35,677 nt of DNA from assembly GCA_045648785.1 (NCBI GenBank), contig JAZROP010000007.1, positions 1 through 35,677 of the forward strand. Direction: 5' to 3'. Below the pieces are notes generated by a model. That model had not been told where the DNA came from. It did not search any database and saw nothing but the letters and a program-made list of their open reading frames with translations. Each line of letters begins with the position of its first letter. The first letter of the stretch is position 1. The position numbers were made by a program, and so were the translations under genes. Origin of the DNA: RGIG7450 sp045648785 (GTDB lineage Bacteria > Bacillota > Clostridia > RUG12999). Of the stretch, positions 22,747 through 29,362 are shown in pieces.

Positions 22747-24081
22747 TTAAAAACCAATTATTCCGCTTGCAATATTGAAATAAATCACAAGAGAAAGAGC
22801 ATCAACTATGGTGGTGATAAAAGGATTTGCCATAACCGCGGGGTCAAAACCAAGCTTTTGTGCAAGTATGGGCAAAATACATCCGGTAATTTTTGCGGTA
22901 AGCACAGTCATCAAAATTGTCATGGAAACTACAAAAGATACGGTCATGCTTGCGCCATCAATCCAGATTACTTTAAAAAAGGATGCAATAGCAAGTGCCA
23001 ACCCGCAAAGAATTGCAACGCGAGCCTCTTTCCAGAGGATTTTAAGCGTATCAGCAAATTCAATTTCACCAAGAGAAAGTCCGCGGATAATTGTAACTGA
23101 AGCCTGACTACCCGAATTACCTCCCGTTCCCATAAGCATGGGAATAAAGGATGTCAAAATCACATGAGTTGCAAGTGAGTTTTCGTAAGAACGGATTATC
23201 ATTTGGGTAAATGTTGCCGAAAGCATCAGAAGCAGTAGCCAGGGAACACGGTTTTTAAAAAGCTCAAAAACACTTGTCTTAAGATATGGCTTATCACCCG
23301 GCAGAATAGCTGCCATCTTTTCAATATCCTCGGTAGCCTCTTCCTGCAGGACATCCATAGCGTCATCGACGGTGACAATTCCGACAAGACGGCGTTCTTC
23401 ATCAACCACCGGCAGAGCCAGAAAGTCGTATTTGTGAAGAAGGTTTGCAACATCCTCTTTGTCGTCTGTTGTTACGGCATAAATGGGATTATCCTCCATT
23501 ATATTACCAATTATATCATCCTCGTCTGCAAGAAGAAGAGCCTTTGCTGTTACGATACCAACAAGCCTGTTGTGGTCGCTTGTAACATAACATGTATAAA
23601 TGGTTTCTTTGTCGAGACCGGTTTTTCGAATGCGGCGAAGCGCGTCCCTGACGGTCATTTTTTTGCGCAGGCTGACAAACTCAATGGTCATAATACTGCC
23701 GGCGCTATCCTCAGGATATTTGAGGATTTCGTTAATCATTTTGCGTTTATCCGGGTCGGTGGAACGCAAAATTCGTTTAATTACATTGGCGGGCATTTCC
23801 TCGATAATGTCAACAGCATCGTCGAGATAAAGCTCATCAATGACTGCTTTCAGCTCACTATCGCTGAAGCTGCAGATGAGATGCTCCTGAAGATCCGATT
23901 CCATAAATGAAAAGGTTTCGGCAGCGAGGTCCTTTGGCAGAATTCTGAAAACTACCGGCAGACTTTCCTGAGGAATTTCCTCCATGAAAAGAGCAATGTC
24001 GGCAGGATTTAATTCCTTTAAAAAGGAGCTGAGCGCACCAAATTTTTTCTCTTCAAGAAGCAAGAGTGCGTTTTCAAACAT
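22747..24081 (-). CDS. mgtE: Magnesium transporter MgtE
   Basis: A 444-residue Mg2+ channel gated by cytoplasmic Mg2+. Order: N-terminal superhelical domain (LNPADIALFMEEIPQESLPV), CBS pair (MTVRDALRRIRKTGLDKETI and LLHKYDFLALPVVDEERRLV), connecting helix, then five membrane segments with the signature MGTGGNSGSQASVTIIRGL and FITTIVDALSLVIYF. ATG 24081 follows AGGAGG (24089-24094). An upstream in-frame ATG at 24135 has no ribosome site. The mRNA has a leader of about 200 bases holding a small ORF and a stem over the ribosome site. Confidence 0.94.
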   Translation of the reverse strand: MFENALLLLEEKKFGALSSFLKELNPADIALFMEEIPQESLPVVFRILPKDLAAETFSFMESDLQEHLICSFSDSELKAVIDELYLDDAVDIIEEMPANVIKRILRSTDPDKRKMINEILKYPEDSAGSIMTIEFVSLRKKMTVRDALRRIRKTGLDKETIYTCYVTSDHNRLVGIVTAKALLLADEDDIIGNIMEDNPIYAVTTDDKEDVANLLHKYDFLALPVVDEERRLVGIVTVDDAMDVLQEEATEDIEKMAAILPGDKPYLKTSVFELFKNRVPWLLLLMLSATFTQMIIRSYENSLATHVILTSFIPMLMGTGGNSGSQASVTIIRGLSLGEIEFADTLKILWKEARVAILCGLALAIASFFKVIWIDGASMTVSFVVSMTILMTVLTAKITGCILPILAQKLGFDPAVMANPFITTIVDALSLVIYFNIASGIIGF

Positions 24082-24091
24082 TATAATTCCT

Positions 24092-24112
24092 CCTAATCGG
24101 AAATAATTTAGG
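24092..24112 (-). promoter_or_regulatory. Stem covering the mgtE ribosome binding site
   Basis: On the minus strand, CCTAA (24108-24112) pairs with TTAGG (24092-24096) around an 11-base loop. The TTAGG arm contains half of the AGGAGG site. The stem is short, so partial occlusion only is claimed. A second possible long-range pair joins TGCAAAG inside the leader ORF (24214-24220) with CTTTGCA (24125-24131). Confidence 0.45.
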
Positions 24113-24147
24113 TAAGAAGTATAATGCAAAGTCATATTAATCCATAA

Positions 24148-24243
24148 CTACTTTTGAGGCATAAAAACAAACGCATCTGCGAAAGATTTTATGGCCTTTG
24201 TTCGCTTAGGGGGCTTTGCACTACTACCGCTTACTGCGTCCAT
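24148..24243 (-). CDS. 31-codon leader ORF ahead of mgtE
   Basis: Reads MDAVSGSSAKPPKRTKAIKS then FADAFVFMPQK, stop TAG. AGAGGTG lies 6-7 bases before the ATG, a good ribosome site, and a near-consensus promoter is about 45 bases upstream. It ends 66 bases before mgtE. The peptide has an adjacent Pro-Pro pair (residues 11-12) and a hydrophobic, aromatic C-terminal part (FADAFVFMP). I recognise no family. Position and codons suggest a regulatory leader peptide, comparable in concept to mgtL of Salmonella; the mechanism is inference. Confidence 0.6.
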   Translation of the reverse strand: MDAVSGSSAKPPKRTKAIKSFADAFVFMPQK

Positions 24244-24289
24244 TTTCTTCACCTCTTTGGTATTATTTGTGCATAGGCACATTAATATT

Positions 24290-24318
24290 ATTTTATAACA
24301 AAATTGCTAAATTGTCAA
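24290..24318 (-). promoter_or_regulatory. mgtE promoter
   Basis: On the minus strand, TTGACA (24313-24318), 17 bases and TAAAAT (24290-24295). The start would be near 24283, followed at once by a small hairpin GTGC-CTAT-GCAC (24269-24280). The 297-base gap between mgtE and the next gene holds this promoter, the leader ORF and the opposite promoter at 24329-24357. Confidence 0.87.
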
Positions 24319-24328
24319 TGCGAAAAAA

Positions 24329-24357
24329 ATGACAGTACATTTCTTAAAGTGTATAAT
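24329..24357 (+). promoter_or_regulatory. Promoter of the fucosidase remnant
   Basis: ATGACA (24329-24334), 17 bases and TATAAT (24352-24357), 22 bases before the ATG at 24379. Confidence 0.7.
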
Positions 24358-24713
24358 TATAAACAAAAGGAATATGTGATGGCAGTACCAAAGCCGGAAA
24401 AATATGTAGCAGATTATGAGAAAATGGGGTATGGCCTTTTTGTTCACTGGGGACTTTATTTCCAACTTGGAATGGGAGAGAGAACTTACCTGGCAAGAAT
24501 CCGAAGCAAAAATGTTACCGCCAGCGGAAACTATTACGGTGCATATGCATTTGGCAATATTGCAGATGAGGTTGAGAGTGTAGAATGGATGGACAACGGA
24601 GAAAAGCTCAATTTCAGCCAGAGAGGCGACCTTCTTTCAGTGGATGCAACCGGATTCCCATATGGAATGTCCTGTTGCGTAAGAGTGGCGAAAGCAAAAA
24701 AAAATAATAAAAA

Positions 24714-24740
24714 GTTCCCGGCGATAGCCGGGGACATTTT
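24714..24740 (+). terminator. Terminator of the fucosidase remnant
   Basis: GTTCCCGGC (24714-24722), loop GATA and GCCGGGGAC (24727-24735), then ATTTTTG. It lies 4 bases after the out-of-frame TAATAA, where the original gene should have ended. Confidence 0.85.
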
Positions 24741-24751
24741 TGATATAAAGA

Positions 24752-24780
24752 AAACCCACCAACCGCCGTTTGGTGGGTTT
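24752..24780 (-). terminator. Terminator of the alkD-zip operon
   Basis: AAACCCACCAA (24752-24762) and TTGGTGGGTTT (24770-24780) form an 11-bp stem. On the minus strand it is followed by TCTTTA, and it lies 6 bases after the zip stop. Confidence 0.88.
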
Positions 24781-24786
24781 CCCCTT

Positions 24787-25569
24787 TTATCCTAAGGCTA
24801 CATCAAGTGCCATCATAAGCGTAAAACCAAAAGAGAATAAAATGGTTCCAATGTTTGAGTGGTCCCCCTGGGACATTTCCGGGATGAGCTCTTCAACTAC
24901 AACATAAATCATTGCGCCTGCCGCAAAGCTTAAAAGATAGGGGAGCAGGGGAGTCACAACCGACGCGGCAAGAATTGTCATAAGTGCGCCTATCGGCTCT
25001 ACAATTCCCGAAAGTGCGCCGTAAAGAAAGGCGTTTGATTTTTTCTCACCCTCCGAAGCCATTGGCATGGAGATGATTGCGCCCTCTGGGAAGTTCTGAA
25101 TGGCTATACCCAGCGACAGAGCAAGTGCTCCGGCGATTGATATGGTGGCATTTCCGCTGATAATTCCGGCATATACAACACCCACCGCCATACCCTCGGG
25201 CAGGTTATGAAGAACGACGGCAAGAACCAGCATGGAGTTTTTCTTGAGGTTGCTTTTTGGCCCCTCAACATGACCGCTTACTGCGTGCAAATGTGGGATA
25301 AGTTTATCAAGAGCAAGAAGGAAAAGTATGCCCGCCCAAAAGCCTACGACAGCAGGAACAAATGAGAGCTTGCCCATATGCTCTGCCTGGTTCATCGCAG
25401 GAATTAAAAGGCTCCATATTGATGCGGCAACCATAACTCCACCGGCAAACCCTGTCAGAGCACGCTGAAGCTGGCGGCTGAGCTTGCCTTTCATAAAAAA
25501 TACACAGCCAGAGCCTAAAATTGTACCGATAAAGGGAATTAAAATCCCTCTCCATATTTCAAAATTCAT
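24787..25569 (-). CDS. ZIP-family metal transporter
   Basis: A 260-residue membrane protein of the ZIP (ZupT-like) family, which imports Zn2+ and other divalent metals. It has about eight hydrophobic segments. Metal-site motifs are HNLPEG (121-126), QNFPEG (158-163), EP at 191-192 and EEL at 226-228. A short histidine-containing loop (HLHAVSGH) lies near 93-100. It starts 4 bases after the DNA-glycosylase-like gene, so the two form an operon. No Zur box is visible. Confidence 0.9.
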   Translation of the reverse strand: MNFEIWRGILIPFIGTILGSGCVFFMKGKLSRQLQRALTGFAGGVMVAASIWSLLIPAMNQAEHMGKLSFVPAVVGFWAGILFLLALDKLIPHLHAVSGHVEGPKSNLKKNSMLVLAVVLHNLPEGMAVGVVYAGIISGNATISIAGALALSLGIAIQNFPEGAIISMPMASEGEKKSNAFLYGALSGIVEPIGALMTILAASVVTPLLPYLLSFAAGAMIYVVVEELIPEMSQGDHSNIGTILFSFGFTLMMALDVALG

Positions 25570-25573
25570 ATTA

Positions 25574-26254
25574 TCACGCCTTTATTTTTAATGTTTTTAA
25601 ATAATCTTTTGTTTCTTTTGAAACCCGAAGGCTTTCAATCGATTTCTGGATCGCTTTGTTATGCACCCATATCGGAAGCTTTCGCCCGGTTATGTAAGGA
25701 ATTGCATGGGAATATTGTTTTACAAGAGCAGCTTGAAAATACCAGGCGACCATCATATTAATATAATATTCATCCGACCGGATTTTTGAAACTTTTTCAA
25801 GAAAGTCCGGATGAAAGTTTTCATCCAGATAAAAACTCAGAAGCAACCCGATAGCATATCTAACAGTATATGTTTTATCCAAATCAAGCCATTTATATAT
25901 ATAAGGGAGAAGTTTTTCAGGGTTTTTCTTAAAAACAGGCGGACGGAACATATCACATGTTGCCCAGTTGTCAATATGCGGAATAAATTTCTCCGTCAAA
26001 GAAACAGCAATGTTAAAATCCTTTTCCTGCTCAATTAAAAATGCATGCAGGTTGTTTTCCTCATAATATTTATGAGCAAGTGCATTTAAAAAAATTTTTG
26101 CCTCGGCACTTTTTGCAAACTCCTTTGCAAATTTTCTGAGCAGAGGTACCCTAACACCTATTATAAGGTCGGGATTGACAGTTGGCATAAGTGCAGAATG
26201 AAATCTTTTGTAGTTTAAATCCTGCATGGAAAAAAGCTTTTTGGTTACTGACAA
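25574..26254 (-). CDS. AlkD-like DNA alkylation repair protein
   Basis: 226 residues of HEAT-like helical repeats, family of DNA alkylation repair enzymes (AlkC/AlkD), which remove alkylated bases without base flipping. Recognisable parts are NPDLIIGVRVPLLRKFAKEF, HIDNWATCDMFRPPVF (with the conserved W and D), and MMVAWYFQAALVKQY. Close paralogues lack proven activity, so the role is probable only. The start is TTG 26254, following GGGAGGTG with 8 bases between. It is the first gene of an operon with the ZIP gene. Confidence 0.83.
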   Translation of the reverse strand: MSVTKKLFSMQDLNYKRFHSALMPTVNPDLIIGVRVPLLRKFAKEFAKSAEAKIFLNALAHKYYEENNLHAFLIEQEKDFNIAVSLTEKFIPHIDNWATCDMFRPPVFKKNPEKLLPYIYKWLDLDKTYTVRYAIGLLLSFYLDENFHPDFLEKVSKIRSDEYYINMMVAWYFQAALVKQYSHAIPYITGRKLPIWVHNKAIQKSIESLRVSKETKDYLKTLKIKA

Positions 26255-26276
26255 CGCTGTTCACCTCCCCTAGATT

Positions 26277-26305
26277 AATATAACATACTATTTTTTTGAT
26301 GTCAA
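26277..26305 (-). promoter_or_regulatory. Promoter of the alkD-zip operon
   Basis: On the minus strand, TTGACA (26300-26305), 17 bases and TATATT (26277-26282). Confidence 0.82.
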
Positions 26306-26320
26306 TTTTCTATAACCGTA

Positions 26321-26349
26321 TTGCTAAAAATATATATTTGTGATATATT
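26321..26349 (+). promoter_or_regulatory. Promoter of the lipid kinase gene
   Basis: TTGCTA (26321-26326), 17 bases and TATATT (26344-26349), 20 bases before the ATG and divergent from the alkD promoter. Confidence 0.7.
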
Positions 26350-26368
26350 AAAAGAGAGGTGGGAGAAT

Positions 26369-27253
26369 ATGAAGGTAATGGTAATTATAAACCCCCGTGC
26401 AGGAAAAATGAAATCAAAAACTACTCTTTTTGATATAGCGGAAACGTTGTGCCGAGCAGGGCATGAACCGACGGTGCAGATAACCGCAAAGAAAGAGGAT
26501 GGTATGCTTTTTGCAAAAAAGGCAGTTGCCGACGAATATGATATGGTGGTCTGTTGTGGCGGTGACGGGACTTTAAATGAGGTTTTAAGCGGAATGATAA
26601 GCTCGGACAGAAAAATCCCAATAGGATACATTCCCGCTGGCAGTACCAACGATTTTGCAAAGACACTGGGGCTTTCTTCTGTCCCTAAAAAAGCTGTAGA
26701 GACAATTGTACAAGGAAAGCCTATGTCTGTTGATGCAGGCAAATTTGGTGAGGACAGATATTTTGCCTATATTGCTTCCTTTGGTATATTTACTGCCGCC
26801 AGCTATAACACACTGCAATCCACCAAAAATATGATGGGCCATATGGCGTATGTTCTTGAGGGAATAAAGGATATTGGGGTTATACAGCCTTATTATGTAA
26901 AAGTTACTTCCGAAGGAAAAACATATGAAGGAGATTATATTTTTGGTGCAGTGACAAATTCCACCTCGGTGGGAGGAATTGTTAAACTTGAAAAACGTCT
27001 TGTGGATTTAAGTGACGGACTTTTTGAAGTGATACTTGTAAAAAATCCCAAGGATGTAGCGGAGCTGGGTAGAATTCTTGTGGGATTGGCCAATTCAGAC
27101 CTCAGTGACAGTATGTTTGAATTTTTCAAAACTTCGGAGATAACATTTGAGTCGGAGGATGAGTTTTCCTGGGCACTTGATGGCGAGGAAGCTTCACCGG
27201 GCAAAAAGGTGACTATAAAGAATATCAATGGGGCTATTGAAATTTTAAGATAA
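26369..27253 (+). CDS. Diacylglycerol kinase / YegS-type lipid kinase
   Basis: A 294-residue soluble lipid kinase of the DgkB/YegS family. These phosphorylate diacylglycerol or related lipids to return them to phospholipid synthesis. Motifs are IINPRAGK (7-13), the nucleotide loop CCGGDGTLNEV (GGDGT 64-68) and IPAGSTNDFAKTLG. ATG 26369 follows GAGAGGTGGGAG; a longer reading to 26321 would run through the promoter. No clear terminator follows, so read-through into the uraA leader is possible. Confidence 0.9.
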   Translation: MKVMVIINPRAGKMKSKTTLFDIAETLCRAGHEPTVQITAKKEDGMLFAKKAVADEYDMVVCCGGDGTLNEVLSGMISSDRKIPIGYIPAGSTNDFAKTLGLSSVPKKAVETIVQGKPMSVDAGKFGEDRYFAYIASFGIFTAASYNTLQSTKNMMGHMAYVLEGIKDIGVIQPYYVKVTSEGKTYEGDYIFGAVTNSTSVGGIVKLEKRLVDLSDGLFEVILVKNPKDVAELGRILVGLANSDLSDSMFEFFKTSEITFESEDEFSWALDGEEASPGKKVTIKNINGAIEILR

Positions 27254-27269
27254 ATATTGTCGGAAATTG

Positions 27270-27298
27270 TTGACAAAAAACTAACCGAATGGTAAAAT
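27270..27298 (+). promoter_or_regulatory. uraA-pyrR promoter
   Basis: TTGACA (27270-27275), 17 bases and TAAAAT (27293-27298). The start would be near 27305. Confidence 0.87.
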
Positions 27299-27304
27299 AT
27301 ATGT

Positions 27305-27389
27305 AACATATATCTTTAATCCGATACAGCGATGTCGGCAAGATGTAATGGTGCGAAAAGTAAGTCTTGCCCGACGGCAAGGCTTTTTT
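27305..27389 (+). promoter_or_regulatory. PyrR-responsive transcription attenuator
   Basis: Three RNA parts can be drawn. (1) Binding hairpin CCGATA (27321-27326), loop CAGCGA (27327-27332) and TGTCGG (27333-27338); the loop fits the PyrR hexaloop CNGNGA. (2) Antiterminator: GTCGGCAAGA (27335-27343) can pair with TCTTGCCCGAC (27365-27375), with one bulge. (3) Terminator GTCTTGCC (27364-27371), loop CGAC and GGCAAGGC (27376-27383) with six T. PyrR with UMP would stabilise (1), block (2) and let (3) form. This is the known Firmicutes design; the outer stem differs from the Bacillus consensus. Confidence 0.8.
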
Positions 27390-27437
27390 GTTGTTGAAGA
27401 AAAAAGATATCTGAAAAATATTTAGGAGCGTGTAAAT

Positions 27438-28760
27438 ATGAATCTTGTTTACGGCGTAAAAGACAAACCCACATTTGGCAAGCTCTTGGTGTTCGCACTT
27501 CAGCAACTTCTTGCAATCCTTGCTGCAACAATTGCAGTTCCTGCAATTATCGGCAATGGGATGTCCCACTCAGCAGCACTTTTCGGTGCAGGTGTAGGTA
27601 CAATTGTGTACCAGCTCTTTACAAAATTTAAGAGTCCTGTTTTCCTTGGTTCATCCTTTGCATTCATTGGTTCAATGTTTGCGGCATTTGCCGGCGGAGC
27701 ATCAATCGCTGCAGGTTATGCGGGACTTATTTTGGGTGCTGCATTTGCAGGGCTTGTTTATGTTGTTATTGCATTTATTGTTAAGGTTGCAGGCGTTAAA
27801 TGGATTTCCAAACTTATGCCTCCCGTTGTAATCGGACCTACAGTTGCACTTATCGGTCTTTCTCTTGCAGGTGCTGCAATTAACGACCTTAAAGCGGGCA
27901 AAGTTCTTGTTGATGGTGTATCCGCAGCATCTCCCTATGTTTGCATTATCTGCGGTCTTGTAACACTTGCAGTTGTTATTCTCTGTTCTGTATATGGCAA
28001 GAAAATGACAAAGCTCATTCCGTTTATCATTGGTATTGTTGCTGGTTATGCACTTGCTGCAATTTTCACAGTAATTGGTATGGCGACAAACAATACTGCT
28101 CTTATGATTATTGACTTTGGTGCCTTTGCAAATATGAAATGGATTCCTGATTTCACATTTGTTGAAGCGTTAAAAGGCGTAAAGGATATAGATGCAAGTT
28201 ATATAGCTACAATTGCTGTTGCTTATGTTCCCGTTGCATTTGTTGTATTTGCTGAACATATTGCTGACCATAAAAATCTTTCCACAATTATCGGTACAGA
28301 ACTTTTAGAAGAACCCGGTCTCCACAGAACACTTCTTGGTGATGGTATCGGTTCTGTCGTAGGTGCTTTCTTCGGTGGTTGTCCAAACACTACGTATGGT
28401 GAATCTGTTGGTTGTGTAGCTATCACAGGTAACGCTTCTGTTGTTACAATTCTTACAACAGCAATCATTGCTATACTGGCATCCTTTGTTGCTCCTTTTG
28501 TAACATTCCTTGCTACAATTCCCAACTGCGTAATGGGTGGCGTTTGTATTTCTCTTTACGGTTTTATTGCTGTATCCGGTCTTAAAATGATTCAGCAGGT
28601 TGACCTGGGCGAAAACAAAAACCTCTTTGTAGTTGCTGTTATCCTTATCACAGGTATCGGCGGACTGTCGCTTACATTTGGTCAGATTACAATCACATCC
28701 ATCGCATGTGCTCTTATCCTCGGTATCCTTACAAACCTTATGGTTTCAAAAGCTAAATAA
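27438..28760 (+). CDS. uraA: Uracil permease
   Basis: A 440-residue nucleobase/proton symporter of the NCS2 (UraA) family with 12-14 membrane segments. Visible: the N-terminal KPTFGKLLVFALQQLLAILA, FVVFAEHIADHKNLSTIIG (substrate-binding helix) and GDGIGSVVGAFFGGCPNTTYGES, all typical of uracil permeases. AGGAGCG precedes the ATG. It lies 11 bases before pyrR behind a PyrR attenuator, which supports uracil rather than xanthine as substrate. Confidence 0.93.
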   Translation: MNLVYGVKDKPTFGKLLVFALQQLLAILAATIAVPAIIGNGMSHSAALFGAGVGTIVYQLFTKFKSPVFLGSSFAFIGSMFAAFAGGASIAAGYAGLILGAAFAGLVYVVIAFIVKVAGVKWISKLMPPVVIGPTVALIGLSLAGAAINDLKAGKVLVDGVSAASPYVCIICGLVTLAVVILCSVYGKKMTKLIPFIIGIVAGYALAAIFTVIGMATNNTALMIIDFGAFANMKWIPDFTFVEALKGVKDIDASYIATIAVAYVPVAFVVFAEHIADHKNLSTIIGTELLEEPGLHRTLLGDGIGSVVGAFFGGCPNTTYGESVGCVAITGNASVVTILTTAIIAILASFVAPFVTFLATIPNCVMGGVCISLYGFIAVSGLKMIQQVDLGENKNLFVVAVILITGIGGLSLTFGQITITSIACALILGILTNLMVSKAK

Positions 28761-28771
28761 GGAAATTTTAT

Positions 28772-29311
28772 ATGAAATTTAAAGCTACGCTGATGGAGGA
28801 GGATGCGCTCAGACGCGTCCTCGTCCGGATGTCACATCAGATAATTGAAAAAAATAAATCTGTAGAGGGTCTTTGCCTTATCGGAATTAAAACGAGAGGA
28901 GTTCCCATTGCCGAGCGAATAGCCGAAAACATTTTTACCATTGAAAATAAAAAGGTGGAAATGGGAGCACTTGATATAACGCTTTATCGTGACGACCTGA
29001 CGGATATAGCTGACGACCCGGTTATAAACTCAACCGATATAGGTGTTGAGGTCACGGGGAAAAATGTTGTGTTGGTAGACGATGTTTTGTTTACAGGCAG
29101 AACGGTGCGTGCGGCAATGGATGCGGTGATGTCAATCGGCAGACCGGCAACCATTCAGCTTGCAGTTGTTGTGGACCGGGGGCACCGCGAATTGCCGATA
29201 AGGGCGGATTATGTGGGGAAAAATGTTCCCACATCACGAAGCGAAATTATCTGTGTGAATTTATCTGAAATTGACGAAAATGACAGCGTGGACATATTTG
29301 AAATGGAATAA
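28772..29311 (+). CDS. pyrR: Bifunctional pyr regulator / uracil phosphoribosyltransferase
   Basis: A 179-residue UMP/UTP-dependent RNA-binding attenuation protein with UPRTase activity. The PRPP loop VVLVDDVLFTGRT (99-111) and the basic ERLAENIF-like helix, here GVPIAERIAENIF, are conserved, and GHRELPIRADYVGKNVPTSR is the family's C-terminal signature. It forms a unit with uraA: the permease brings uracil in, PyrR makes UMP and senses the pool, and its attenuator sits at the head of this mRNA. It is probably autoregulated. Confidence 0.95.
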   Translation: MKFKATLMEEDALRRVLVRMSHQIIEKNKSVEGLCLIGIKTRGVPIAERIAENIFTIENKKVEMGALDITLYRDDLTDIADDPVINSTDIGVEVTGKNVVLVDDVLFTGRTVRAAMDAVMSIGRPATIQLAVVVDRGHRELPIRADYVGKNVPTSRSEIICVNLSEIDENDSVDIFEME

Positions 29312-29314
29312 AAT

Positions 29315-29344
29315 AAACCCGAACGGAAAGTCCGTTCGGGTTTT
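29315..29344. terminator. Shared terminator of pyrR and galE
   Basis: AAACCCGAACGGA (29315-29327), loop AAG and TCCGTTCGGGTTT (29331-29343). T-rich tracts lie on both strands, between two convergent genes. Confidence 0.93.
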
Positions 29345-29362
29345 GACATTTATTTTACATTT

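Larger units (their letters stand above)
24379..24795 (+). pseudogene. Internally deleted GH29 alpha-L-fucosidase remnant
   Basis: 138 residues, where GH29 enzymes have over 400. The N-terminus MAVPKPEKYVADYEKMGYGL then FVHWGLYFQLGMGE is the start of the fucosidase catalytic barrel. It then jumps to RTYLARIRSKNVTASGNYYG and VESVEWMDNGEKLNFSQRGD, which resembles the family's C-terminal beta-sandwich. The catalytic nucleophile and most of the barrel are gone; the junction is near residue 34-36. The 3' end is also damaged: a run of nine A (24696-24704) is followed by TAATAA one frame off, so the frame reads through its own terminator to 24795. AAAAGGAA precedes the ATG. Confidence 0.72.

Noticed and set aside
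22408..23100. 230-codon forward ORF across rpmE and mgtE
   Set aside because: It is antisense to two conserved genes with their own signals; the composition is that of a shadow frame.
24082..24135. Longer MgtE start at ATG 24135
   Set aside because: No ribosome site precedes it, while AGGAGG lies right before 24081.
24082..24283. M-box riboswitch ahead of mgtE
   Set aside because: I could not match the conserved M-box segments by eye, and the region is instead occupied by a good small ORF. A model search is still needed.
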